From positions 11,069,873 through 11,133,872 of the forward strand of contig OX393564.1 in NCBI GenBank assembly GCA_947652115.1: DNA of 64,000 nucleotides, in the 5' to 3' direction. Each line of letters starts with the position of its first letter. Within the stretch, counting starts at the first letter, position 1. The DNA comes from Blastomussa wellsi. Taxonomy: Eukaryota > Cnidaria > Anthozoa > Scleractinia > Plerogyridae. The notes under the pieces are model-generated. The model had not been told where the DNA came from and did no database searches. It saw nothing but the letters and a program-made list of their open reading frames with translations. Positions 13,701 through 22,686 of this stretch are shown one piece after another. Both the position numbers and the translations under genes were made by a program.

Positions 13701-16101
13701 TGCAGCCACGAATATAACTGACCCTCTCTTTGTAGAATCCAGTTACAATCTAATTCCATGTCAGCTTGAAAGAAGTATCTTCCATCGGTCCACAGAGCAG
13801 CGTTTGTTCTAGTTACAATGGCAGTTCCTGAAAATATTTTGGCGACAAAGATAAGCAAAATTTTTTCCACGATTTAATCTTCTGTTCTAAAGTAAATATT
13901 CTCTTTGTGCGAATCTTGCAAATAGATTGCCTCTCACCATGCGAACCGCTAAATCCTGAGATGAATTGTCTTCTTTGATGTTGTGGCGCAACATCTTCGC
14001 TCTGAAAAATTTATATGTCGACTTTGTTATTTAGCAGAAGTCCAGACTAAGATATGAGGTAACTCTAACTAATGTCATAACTATAGATTTAGCCAAGCCT
14101 AAAAGCAGAGCTCCGTATTTTTGCTGGTTCTTAATAATTTTAATTAATAACGGAGGCTTTCGACAAACATTTGAGAATAAAAATTAGTGATAATAATTGT
14201 GGATGACGTTTCGATGAATCGTTCATCATTTTCAAATTCGTAAAAACTAAAAAGTGAAATTCTTGTGAGTTCTTTATATACTAAAAATGTGTGTGAAAAT
14301 CTCGTTGCATGTAATTAAACACTTCAATGTGGAACGTAGGAAGTGATAATTAGGTACTAAATAGTTTTGCTTTGATTGAGTCAGATTGAGTGTTCAGCTC
14401 AGGCTTCTTTTCTTGGATGAAGAGCATTGGTCGTGCGCCGGCTGTGAGCGCGCGCTAATGACGCAAAAAATCGTGCGCAGTAAGGATGCGCAATGCAATA
14501 CAGGAGAATGACCTTTAGCCGTATTGGTCCCAATACCCTAAAATAAGTCAGGTTACATATTGTGATGTATCCCCACCTCCTCTCCACTTCCCTTCTTTTA
14601 CTCTCTCTCTCCAACTCAACTCAAAGATGAAACTCAAAGATGAAAATCAAGAAGTACTTGTCAAAAAGTAGTCATTTCAGTACTGATTTAAGGTGGTCTT
14701 CCACTCAAATACATGAAGTTTCCCACAAAAAAAAAACATTTTGTTTGAAACCAGAACAATTGAAATCTCAAAACATTTGTGAAACTTATTTTCAACTGAT
14801 TTTGCTCTAATTCCGCTTTTATTTATGTTTAACTTAAGAAATCTGCACACTGGGAAAAAGTGATTACAAAGTAGATTCACCCCCCCCCCCCTCCCCCCTT
14901 CTTTACACGGCTAATTTTGGCTCTTAAGGCATAAGTAAAACTTTAAAGCTTCATTTCTCAAATACCAAAAAACGCCAGATTACCAATATCTCAAAAAGGA
15001 TATCTTCCCCCGGTTTTAACCAAATGTTCTCAAATTTGCAGGGCTGGTAAAAAACACATTTCTCTATGCTCTGAATCTAAAACATGTCCGATGTTTCAAA
15101 TTCCTGTCCAATTATTTGGTTAATATTAACTAATATTAGTTAAAATTTTCAATTTTTTCTCATTTTAAAGATAAAATTATTTTTTTTGAGGTTCAGAGCA
15201 CGGACAACTTACTGAGGGATAAATTCCATGCTTCATGAGCCATCCATTCGTGAATTATCGTTTTTGAGATGTAAGCCCCTTTAAGAGTTTTGGGGTTAAT
15301 TATTCATTAACAAGATTGGCACGTGACCCGAAAAAGCCCATTTTTGAAGTCAGGCTGTGAAGTCCTTTAACTTGGTACCAAAACTGTCCCAGAAAGTTTT
15401 TTTTTGTAAAAAAAAGTAATTTTTTGTGTGGAAGACCACCTTTATGAAAACATAAAACAATCAAAAGGTAACAGAAGAATTAACTGAATGGCTTGTTTAC
15501 CTGATGTGGATCCATGGAAGGTACAATATAAGCTTGAATTCCAACTCCCTTGACTGAAAATGACACATTGCCCATCAGATTCCTCAAATCTGACAAACGT
15601 TTGGTCGTGTTGACTGAAGTGCGCGGTAAAAGCTAAATCATTGAAGAAATGGCATTGCTATGGTAATCAAGTGGTGGTACATAAATACGTCAAGAGAAGC
15701 AAATACTGCATTTACAAAGGACTTGCCTTTTGATCAAAATGCCCTACGTTATTCAAATGAAGCAAAAATCATCACTTCCAGGAAAAATCCATATAATGAT
15801 TGGGTTAAAATCAACGTGTTCTCACGATACAAAATTGGCAATCACCCACCTGTTGTTTTCCTTCTGAACATATTCGCCGCTGTATAGGATCTTGAAAGGA
15901 AACGAAATCTGGGATTTCCGCCATTCCTTAAATAAGAGGAGAGTCATCATGGTGTATATAGTTCCAAAATGGTAAAATTGTTACTTCTTTCGAATGTCAG
16001 ATCAGTAGTAAAATCAAATGAAATGAAACAAAAATAACTAACAAATACTGACCCGTGGTAATGATTACGACGCTGAGGATTGCAGGGAAGATTTCTATCA
16101 T
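3864..16101 (-). CDS. XPNPEP2: Aminopeptidase P (X-prolyl aminopeptidase), XPNPEP2-like; 5' fourteen exons, 3' end off window
   Basis: Members of peptidase family M24B remove the N-terminal residue from peptides with proline in second position. Joining fourteen exons, all with GT-AG borders and compatible phases, gives 1167 nt = 389 residues. Recognisable in order: a hydrophobic N-terminus (signal-peptide-like), the creatinase-N part with [70 protein letters not shown], and [20 protein letters not shown] at the end. These match the first ~60% of animal XPNPEP1/2. The signal-like first exon favours the secreted or membrane XPNPEP2 type over cytosolic XPNPEP1. The catalytic pita-bread domain with its metal ligands was not found at 1-3863 and should lie to the left. 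Odd points: exons of 23, 41 and 45 nt, and HQSED where the family usually has HQSEY. It is transcribed away from the M13 gene. Confidence 0.88.
4257..4301 (-). CDS. XPNPEP2: XPNPEP2-like exon 13 (45 nt)
   Basis: Acceptor GTCGACTCAG, donor GTCAGC, phase 0 to 0. It encodes [15 protein letters not shown], filling the short gap that relatives cover with a segment ending IPK. Confidence 0.75.
4902..5061 (-). CDS. XPNPEP2: XPNPEP2-like exon 12
   Basis: Acceptor ATACTTGCAG, donor GTGAGT. It encodes [17 protein letters not shown] then [20 protein letters not shown], the end of the second creatinase-like N-terminal domain. Confidence 0.85.
6710..6791 (-). CDS. XPNPEP2: XPNPEP2-like exon 11
   Basis: Acceptor CTCCCACAG, donor GTAAGT. 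It encodes [19 protein letters not shown], the conserved W(L/F)NLRG...NP.F.SY region. Confidence 0.92.
7446..7480. repeat. Poly-C/CT low-complexity tract
   Basis: A C-run broken by T and A on the plus strand; it generates a glycine-rich pseudo-ORF on the minus strand. Intron 10 of the XPNPEP2-like gene. Confidence 0.8.
7597..7692 (-). CDS. XPNPEP2: XPNPEP2-like exon 10
   Basis: Acceptor ACAATTTCAG, donor GTAAGT. It encodes [18 protein letters not shown] and ends LQKLDEIA. The split Trp codon is completed in exon 11 (LDEIAW). Confidence 0.9.
8217..8385 (-). CDS. XPNPEP2: XPNPEP2-like exon 9
   Basis: Acceptor CAACTCTAG, donor GTAAAT. It encodes [12 protein letters not shown], then [18 protein letters not shown], the NL(V/I)D.(I/V)W landmark, ending LDTFYS. 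The acceptor is fixed by an in-frame TAG just upstream. Confidence 0.85.
8416..8438 (-). CDS. XPNPEP2: XPNPEP2-like exon 8 (23-nt microexon)
   Basis: Acceptor TTCCTGCAG, donor GTATCG. In the phase set by exon 7 it encodes EWNQMFK, resembling the D.W..M.K segment of relatives. It is needed to keep phase between exons 7 and 9. Confidence 0.68.
8973..9077. mobile_element. Small palindromic MITE-like hairpin
   Basis: Positions 8973-8995 and 9055-9077 are near-perfect inverted repeats. An inner pair, GATCAATTATT and AATAATTGATC, lies inside. The whole unit could fold almost end to end. Confidence 0.75.
10733..11055 (-). mobile_element. Composite palindromic MITE, copy 1
   Basis: A hairpin block (10733-10847: AACAATTATTCCATGAGCCC and its complement) and a second block with CTCCGACTATTG (10945-11055) recur in opposite orientation at 43757-44078. 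The middle 80-100 bases differ between copies. Confidence 0.75.
11205..11515. mobile_element. Foldback element with CATTCTCGTCCCCA ends
   Basis: CATTCTCGTCCCCATAGCCC at 11205 is mirrored by GGGCTATGGGGACGAGAATG ending near 11516. Each end is a small hairpin of its own (for example GCCCTTCGTTT with AAACGAAAAGGGC). Related single ends occur at about 20920-20992 and 33417-33470. Confidence 0.65.
12178..12192. repeat. Short (CTA)n-type microsatellite
   Basis: A run of ACT/CTA triplets on the plus strand in intron 7 of the XPNPEP2-like gene. Confidence 0.6.
12393..12444 (-). CDS. XPNPEP2: XPNPEP2-like exon 7 (52 nt)
   Basis: Acceptor TTATTTCAG, donor GTAAGT. It encodes [17 protein letters not shown], the conserved GSRVGVDP motif. 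Confidence 0.88.
12775..13012 (-). mobile_element. tRNA-derived SINE
   Basis: On the minus strand the 5' end reads GGCTAATGGTTAGTGCGCTG (A-box-like TGGTTAGTGCG), then 35-40 bases later GGTTTGAGACC (B-box-like). It continues into a tRNA-unrelated body containing CTTGGGCAAGACACTT and GGGTCCCGGCGAA, and ends near CTGATGGGCCACTTGG. I recall a conserved SINE body of this kind from many invertebrates; the family name is not verified. Confidence 0.75.
13210..13250 (-). CDS. XPNPEP2: XPNPEP2-like exon 6 (41-nt microexon)
   Basis: Acceptor TTACTACAG, donor GTAAGT. It encodes [13 protein letters not shown], equivalent to the GLKDTPTQ.DWL segment of animal enzymes. Phases join exons 5 and 7 exactly. 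Confidence 0.82.
13723..13827 (-). CDS. XPNPEP2: XPNPEP2-like exon 5
   Basis: Acceptor ATATTTTCAG, donor GTCAGT. It encodes [19 protein letters not shown] then [10 protein letters not shown], the most conserved stretch of the N-terminal domain (WTDGRYF.QA). Confidence 0.9.
13938..14001 (-). CDS. XPNPEP2: XPNPEP2-like exon 4
   Basis: Acceptor AATTTTTCAG, donor GTGAGA, 64 nt, phase 0 in and phase 1 out. It encodes [21 protein letters not shown], matching the RRAF.SGF.GSAG motif. The usual SEYI is SEDV here. Confidence 0.88.
14120..14290 (-). repeat. Repeat end with CGAAACGTC motif
   Basis: The minus strand reads TGATGAACGATTCATCGAAACGTC, resembling the Penelope-associated ends at 32.16 and 33.22 kb. 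There is no coding sequence next to it. Identity as an element end is inferred from the motif only. Confidence 0.35.
14881..14898. repeat. Poly-C tract
   Basis: About 18 bases of almost pure C on the plus strand in intron 3 of the XPNPEP2-like gene. A similar tract lies at 13312-13322. Confidence 0.85.
15501..15613 (-). CDS. XPNPEP2: XPNPEP2-like exon 3
   Basis: Acceptor GCACTTCAG, donor GTAAAC. It encodes [13 protein letters not shown], then [14 protein letters not shown], the conserved first strand of the creatinase-N domain (family form AYI(I/V)P..DAHQSEY). Confidence 0.88.
15846..15926 (-). CDS. XPNPEP2: XPNPEP2-like exon 2
   Basis: Acceptor TTATTTAAG, then 2 + 26 codons + 1 base. It reads [20 protein letters not shown] and onward. 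The stronger-looking donor GTGGGT at 15849 would end in phase 0 and break the frame into exon 3. The donor GTGATT four bases further on gives phase 1 and a join reading VVNTT, as in mammalian XPNPEP2. The exact 3' end (15846 or 15850) is therefore uncertain. Confidence 0.55.
16053..16101 (-). CDS. XPNPEP2: XPNPEP2-like exon 1 (signal peptide), coding part
   Basis: ATG at 16101, then 16 codons reading [16 protein letters not shown], a short hydrophobic run like a signal peptide. It ends with one base before donor GTCAGT (phase 1), matching the 2-base start of exon 2. There is no independent support for the start. Confidence 0.6.
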
Positions 16102-16821
16102 TTTTACTCCATTAATCCACTCTAGATCCAAACAAATGAAACAAATAAAACCACCATAGTTTCTGTAGTTTTCGAATTTAAGTTAGCGTACCAGAGACAT
16201 GTGCAGGTACCGGCTGGGGTTCATGGTGCAGCGAGAGTAGTAAATACACCACCAGCAAAGATTTGTTAACAAACGGAGAAATGACAGAACGTGGATTTTA
16301 TTTGAAATAGGAAAAGTGTTTTAATTACCTTGAAATTCCCTAGCAACAGAAGGAATCCCAAGGGTGCATTCGGTTGGGAAATCTGGATTTCGGATTTCCT
16401 AATAAAACACACAGTCCAAAAACGAATTTTGAAACTCAACAAAATCCGCTTTTCGATTTCTGGATTTCCGAAATCCAGAGTTCAAAATCCAAATCCTGAT
16501 TTCCGAATGGAATGCATCCCCAGCCGTTGTCTGTGACAAAACGAAAACAAAAACAAAACGATAAACAAAACAATTAATAAATTCATGATCGAATAGCGTA
16601 ACTATTAGCTAGGCGAGAAATTGAGGATAAGAGGGTTTTTAACGCTCATCAGAACTACTTTGAACAATTTGTATGACATGCTACATGTATACTTCACATG
16701 AAATGTACCGTTTTTATCTTTTCGTTTTTCTTTTCACATATGTCAAACTTTAAGGCATTATGGCAGCTGGTGATTTTGTGCACTGATGCTATTCAATTGC
16801 TATTTTGTTCACATCCACGCT

Positions 16822-16975
16822 GGGCTCATCCTCAGTGTAAAAACCTGTGAAACTCACGAGTGACGTAAAACAAAGAGCGAACGAGAAAACAAACAACCTA
16901 GAAACAATATATAACAGACAAACAAAAGATCAAAAACAAAGAAAAAGTCACAGGTTTCTACACCGAGATAAACCC
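16822..16975 (-). mobile_element. MITE with CTCGGTGTAAAAACCTGTGA-type ends, copy 1
   Basis: Inverted ends start GGGCTCATCCTCAGTGTAAA and finish near GTTTCTACACCGAG. Target duplication CCACGCT (16815-16821 and 16976-16982). The copy at 30500-30627 is in the opposite orientation. Confidence 0.85.
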
Positions 16976-17655
16976 CCACGCTGTAATATTGATATGAAAC
17001 GCCCAGGAAAATTTAACCCTTCCCGCCCGAGCTCGTCCGTGTAGCCCAGTCCTCTCCCTTCCCCTATTTGAACCCATGCGGGAGAATAGATTAGTACATA
17101 TGTGTTCGCCTTTTTCTACTTAAACTCCTTTATTGAAATCGACGCTATTGCAAAATTTACAAACATTCTTGCCCACACAATTAGCATGTATGCTATTCGA
17201 GGCCGATCGTTCTAAAACTTCCATACAAATTTGAAGAAGTAGTGTATATTACCATTTTGTATTCAGAAGTCTTGAGAAGCCACATTAAGTCCGTTTTCAA
17301 GTCTGTGATTTGAAGCCAAACAAATTCAAAAACCGCAGCGACAGCGTGTCTTCGCAACCGTCGAACTATTAAAAGATGACTCCTTCGTTAGCAAGGTTTA
17401 GCACCCTTTACTCCATGATTTTCCTCTTAAGAGACGTTTAAAATTGATCGGTGTTTTTGGCGGAGCTCGAGCGGCCCGAGGGGCAGCAAAGCGGAGCCCC
17501 ATAACCATAAGAGAAGACAATCGTGCATGTAAAGAAATAGGAGAACCATGCATTCAAGTTTTCATGTTCGACATGGCCAGTGGCATGGATCGCGGGCGCG
17601 TGCGCTTTACGACGACGATGACGCCGACGTTGCACAAAATGGCGGCCATTGGGGT

Positions 17656-18048
17656 AGCCATAGTCTCCTACGCAGCCGTTATTAGGGGATTGCGTTACGA
17701 TTGATTTTGCTCCAAGTCAGAGCTTTCTCTGGTAAATTCATTTTAGATGAAAGGAAGTTCTGAATTTGCGAAGGGAAACTTATTTACTGAATTTATCAAC
17801 TGGCTACGCACTATGGTAAGTCGTTTGTTATCAAGCTTTGCCTTCAGTGTAATTTGGTTTTATCAACTGGGTTGATAATGTCAATTGGCCACCGTAAAGA
17901 GATTCAAGAGCTGACGTTTCGAGCGTAAGCCCTTCGTCGATTCGCTCCGACAAAGGGCTAGCGCTCGAAACGTCAGCTCTTGAATCTCTTTACGGTGGCC
18001 AATTGACATTATCAACCCAGGTGATAAAACCAAATTATATTGTTATAC

Positions 18049-18093
<45 letters not shown>

Positions 18094-18763
18094 CTATTCA
18101 TTTGCCTTCAATGTGCTCGACAGTCTCATTGATTTTCAGTTTTCATATTTTCCCCACAGACGTACAATCCAGCAACGAATTACTGAAGTTTCGCCAAATG
18201 AAAAGCTAGCCTATGGGTCAAAGTTTCCACGTTTCAGACTCTAAACGACTGCGTAGCGATTTTGGTGTTCGGAAAAATATTATTTCAAGTGTGTTCGCCG
18301 TTCATAATCGTCGGTTGTTCAAACCCAATTTTAAACAAATGGAGGCCTCAAATCAAAGGGTTGGCGAAGTCTTTTGTAGCATTTTATAGCGTTGAAATAA
18401 ATATTTCTGAACCACTGTTGTGTTCATGGAGAGAGATCAACTTTCCCAAAATATTAACCCTTCCAACTTATGACAGAATCAGACTGGCACGCTTTAACCT
18501 CTTGTATTCACAATAAATAATATTTTGGTGTTTCAACCATCGAAATACACCAGAGTATTGTATCCAACAGCACCGGCGAAGAACGGATTCGCGGGAAATT
18601 TTATAACGATCGTTTTTAATGCCTACAGACAATGCTGATTGGTTAGTTTGTCTGGCGAGAGACAATGGGAAAGGAATGTTGGTCGCGGTTAAGCAGGCGT
18701 TAGTGGGGACGAGTGGTAACGCAATCCCCTAATAACGCCTGCGTACGAGGCTAGGGTAGCCAT
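17656..18763. mobile_element. Foldback/TIR element, ~1.1 kb
   Basis: About 45 bases at 17656-17700 (with GTTATTAGGGGATTGCGTTA) recur as reverse complement at 18715-18763. A second MITE (17850-18092) is nested inside. No transposase was recognised. Confidence 0.6.
17850..18092. mobile_element. Palindromic repeat with GGGTTGATAA arms, copy 1
   Basis: Inverted arms (about 17850-17935 and 17955-18038) contain TTTACGGTGGCCAATTGACA and its complement. A tail ending TTAGAAACTTACCCCC is shared with the copy at 33788-33981. The centre reads GCTCGAAACGTCAGC. Confidence 0.8.
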
Positions 18764-19712
18764 GCCTTGTCAATACCTTGTCAGCCTTGTCAGCTACATC
18801 TTTGGTGTTGGACATCCATGTTATGGCCAATTGACAACTGTCAAATCGAGGCATCCGCTGACCAGTATCACATGACCAGATCGCGGGCTCAGGTTAGAAC
18901 TCATCGAGGTAACGTGTTTTTTGAAGTTGACCACTGTCCAGGCATTGGTTTTCTTAATTGATCGCGGGCTCAGGTGCTATTTTTTTTTTCTTTTGGCAGC
19001 ATTCAATCTTTTATGGTCATTCTTAGCGGAAATTCTGCAATTGGAGTTGAGTATTCTTATTTTTCGCCCCAAAGAGGGAATCTTCTGTGTTCAGAACGAA
19101 TAAAAAGGCTTTGGAATTTTGTAAACAAGTGCCGCGACATGGGATTGAGGAATTAAGGAAAAAAGTTCTTTATATGACCCCAAGAGTTCACTAAAAGTAT
19201 GGACAGAAAACAGATGTGAAATCGCCTTTTAATGTGCAAATTACAAGTCTGAATTCACAAGCAAGACAGCTAAAACTAACAGTCGAAATGACAACGCAAC
19301 GAGTTCAAAACATCAAAGGTTCCAACATGGCGGTTCGTCCACGCACACTTCCACACCACAGCTCTCAAGCGCATGCTCCGTAAGGCATGCAGCAGTTCAA
19401 TTAGATTGCACGCTCAACTGCTGTCATCAGATTCTACAACAGATTCTGATTGGTTTATTGTCTCTAATTTACTGGAGAACAGTAGGAAATATAAAATGTC
19501 TCCAGGGATGGAGGTAAAGGGCATCACGTGCTTTTCTCGACCGGTTTTGCCCGGAATGGGAATTCCAGGGGTGGTTTTCGACCTCATGGCGACAACAATG
19601 ACAGAGAACAGGAAAAGAAAAGAAAAAAAAATACAAAATTAATTGAATAACAATAAATCACTCACAAAGAAACTCACGGTGTAGTAAAGAAATAAATTAC
19701 AAATGAAAACTA

Positions 19713-20021
19713 TCAACAAATTAAGGGATAGAATTGACAAGATTTGCTTCGGCGAAGGAGCTTATGATAGGACAGAGAAAAGCTCTGTAAGATGGGGGAC
19801 TTCAACCTAGTTATCATCAAACTCTTAACCGCATTCCGAAAACTATGTCGGCCATGCGTTGGGAGCGGAATCGAGTTCCAAAGTTGTCCTCGAGAACATA
19901 ACATAAAATGATTCGTTTGAAGTGGATCTAGTTCTATAATTATGAATCTGTCTGTCTGTCTGTCGATATCATATTTTTTCACGCTATGTCTTAGCGCAGT
20001 TTCCCCTTGTGTATTCACCAT
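19713..20021 (-). pseudogene. LINE reverse-transcriptase C-terminal remnant (probable)
   Basis: An open stretch includes CSRGQLWNSIPLPT and SFRNAVKSL. This resembles the RG.LWNSLP...SF..FK ending of L2/CR1-type ORF2 proteins. There is no catalytic core and the flanks are not readable. Weak family match. Confidence 0.45.
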
Positions 20022-20823
20022 AAGTTATCTGCTGATCTTGTGATAGATGAATTCAGTGTGATATTCCCACGAGAGATTTGAGTGAGCTTGAGCTGAACAA
20101 GGTCACTGAACTGAAGACAAGGACTATAGATGCATATACGTAGAGAAAGAGATTGATCTTTGCAGATAATTCACATGTCGATTCATTTCGGATGGGCTTC
20201 AAATCACTAATTAGCAGCGTCCCCTTTAAAAATGTCAAAATGGTAGCATTTTAAGGACGGTCAGATACCCATTGTACGATAAAGGAGAATTAGGGATTGA
20301 AAGCCAGCCTAAATCAAAATTTTAGCAGCGAACAGCTTTATCTTTATTAGTGTGCATGTTTTTTTAACATGCAAATGTTTTCATCTTCTGTCATATTATT
20401 GTTCGTCAACTATTGATTAGTTACTAATCTTGAATTGAAATTTAGTTGTTACTTCTATCTCCAATTCAACTGTTATTTCTGAAGTCTGAAGATGTATGTT
20501 GGAACATACCAAAAAGTCAAGTCAAGATACAATTTTCTCCAGCAATTCATTTCTCGTAATGTTTATCATCGCAGTTTGTGTTATTTCTGGCCAAAGAATA
20601 TTCGACAATAAACTTGGACAAATTTCCCTCCAAACGGATGTTTGCTTTTGACCTTCCGGTCTACATCAAACTAACTTCCGCTTCCTTCATTTCATTGTTA
20701 ACACGGACGGCCAATCAAAAAATCTGATTTTTTTTCCATTTACCCAGGGTCTTACCTGGCGATCAACCGCTGGCCATGGAGCCCGTGGACTATGGAAACG
20801 AGATTGGAACGAGCACATTCTCG

Positions 20824-20992
20824 ATTGGCTGAAATCTAACAAAGGGAGCCCAGACACATCTAACGTTTTAAGATGTGATTGGACTCCCTTTGTTTGATTT
20901 CAGCGAATCAAGTCATGTGTCCCCAGAGCCACTTGTTCCTCGTGCACAGGCCCAGCCGGCTAAGAGGGACAAGTGACTCTGGGGACGAGAAT
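20824..20992. repeat. Two adjacent hairpins, one of the CTCGTCCCC family
   Basis: 20824-20912: TGAAATCTAACAAAGGGAG and CTCCCTTTGTTTGATTTCA form long arms. 20920-20992: CCCCAGAGCCACTTGT pairs with ACAAGTGACTCTGGGG and ends GACGAGAATGG like the ends at 11.2-11.5 kb. Confidence 0.65.
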
Positions 20993-21430
20993 GGAACGAA
21001 CAGTGAACATTGCGGTATATCTGTTCATACTTTCACTGTACTTTAACGTTTGACCTTAAATATTGGTCCATTTACAAATTAAACATATTGTGATTTTTCT
21101 AGTCTAATCAACTAAACCAAGCTAGCATAGAACGGTAAACGTGTTTATTTATAGAGGATTGTGGGTGTCAGCTAGCTGCATTGGTGACCTACTGGCATTT
21201 TTTTCTTTGATCGACGACAACAAATAATTTGCATAACTATATAGCTAAGCTGATGATTCAACCGATCGGCGTTAGAGCATGGTGGTGAGAATTTTTCTTT
21301 CTGGGGCAATTTTATGTTGAATCTGAATTCTGCCGAAAACCCAACTTTATGCAAACTTGGCATAGCCATCGTGTTTTTGATAGGTTATTTTGCCCACTTT
21401 CTTTACTGAAGAGGAATCTTGTTAACAGCT

Positions 21431-21752
21431 ATGTACAAGCCGCCAACAGAAGGACTGGTCAACGCAAACTACCTCGAGAAAAGACGAGGCGACGAATCGC
21501 CAAGTTTTATCCGAGCGGCGCACAGGTCGGTCATTTTCGATGACGTTGAAATTCAACCTACGAGCGAGAAGCCACTGTATCGCAAATCAGATGGCTTAAC
21601 AAAACGCGAGAAATGGATGATCGCTGCCTTGATTCTTCTCGCTGTCTTATGCATTGTTTTCATTGTGCTGTTTGCAAGAGCAGCAAAAGGAGGGGACAAA
21701 GCGAGCGGGGAGCTGCAAAATGAATCAAAAGAGTGGATTTTAGCAGCCTCTG
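21431..21752 (+). CDS. M13 peptidase alternative first exon 1a (coding part)
   Basis: ATG at 21431, 107 codons plus one base, donor GTAAGT (phase 1). Residues 1-61 are a charged cytoplasmic tail, residues about 62-83 (MIAALILLAVLCIVFIVLF) a membrane anchor. The exon ends ESKEWILAAS. Unlike exon 1b it has no extracellular Cys pair, but it joins exon 2 in the same phase and ends in the same AAS. Confidence 0.78.
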
Positions 21753-22653
21753 GTAAGTTTGTTCACATTAATTTTCTGTTTAAACGTGTGAAGTAACTCC
21801 TGCTTGCGTGATCAAATTGAGTGAGTTTAAAATCAAATCCGTTTCAATGACCGTTTATTTTCAATTTACACGTTTTTCTTTCGTTCCAGTTCCTGTAATC
21901 GTACATCAAGCTCAAAGTTCTTTACAATTCCCTGTGAAAAGGCAATTGAAACTTCATCATCTCAACATGTTTACCAAAAGATTTATTTTGGATTAAAGTC
22001 GTCAGTGAAGCGAGACCTATCTGGTTGAAAACCTGACATTTTCTTGTTATTTCACTGAAGGAATGTTTTGAAGTAATCTATTTATAAACAACTCAAGCCT
22101 CATTGAACTATCAAAACTAGAATTGCACGCATCAGGATACTTTTGCTTTCTTATTCAGTTGTACTCAGATATTAAAATTATGTAAACGGAACAATTAAGT
22201 ATTGCTTTTGTTAAGCCGGGAAGCAAATATAGTTAAGATGTAGAAACTGATTCAACATGCAAAATTCAATTCTGTAATCCCATGTGTTGTCCAGTACTCA
22301 TCATGATTAAGCAATGAATGGCTAAACTTCTAAAATAAACTGAGTAACACGCTACGAAACGGAAAATGTTTTTTTTGCGCAAATGTGCGATAAGCGTTCA
22401 TTCGATTGATGGTTTGCAAGCACAGTTCCCGGGATATTTAAATGACAATGAGCGGGGCGGCCATGTTAGTTAACCAAATAAAAAGATAGCTACTATCATG
22501 GCTGCTATGACGTCACTTCCAAACGTAGAATTGGACTTTTGAAACTCGGATTTCAGTCGGGAAAATAAGTACCAATTGACGACGAAATCCTGCCTTCAAG
22601 ACGGGACTGAGCCCACGGTGCTTGCCTCTGAAATTCCTGGAGCAACGTTTTAA

Positions 22654-22686
<33 letters not shown>

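Larger units (their letters stand above)
16102..21430. other. Intergenic region between divergent peptidase genes
   Basis: It must hold the 5' ends and promoters of both genes, but I recognise no exon. What can be seen is repeats: two MITEs, a foldback pair, a LINE-like remnant and a hairpin (listed separately). A 5'-end promoter cannot be placed from sequence. Confidence 0.5.

Noticed and set aside
17444..17704. 86-codon plus-strand frame near a CpG-richer stretch
   Set aside because: Overlaps the end of a foldback element; no domain recognised and no continuation.
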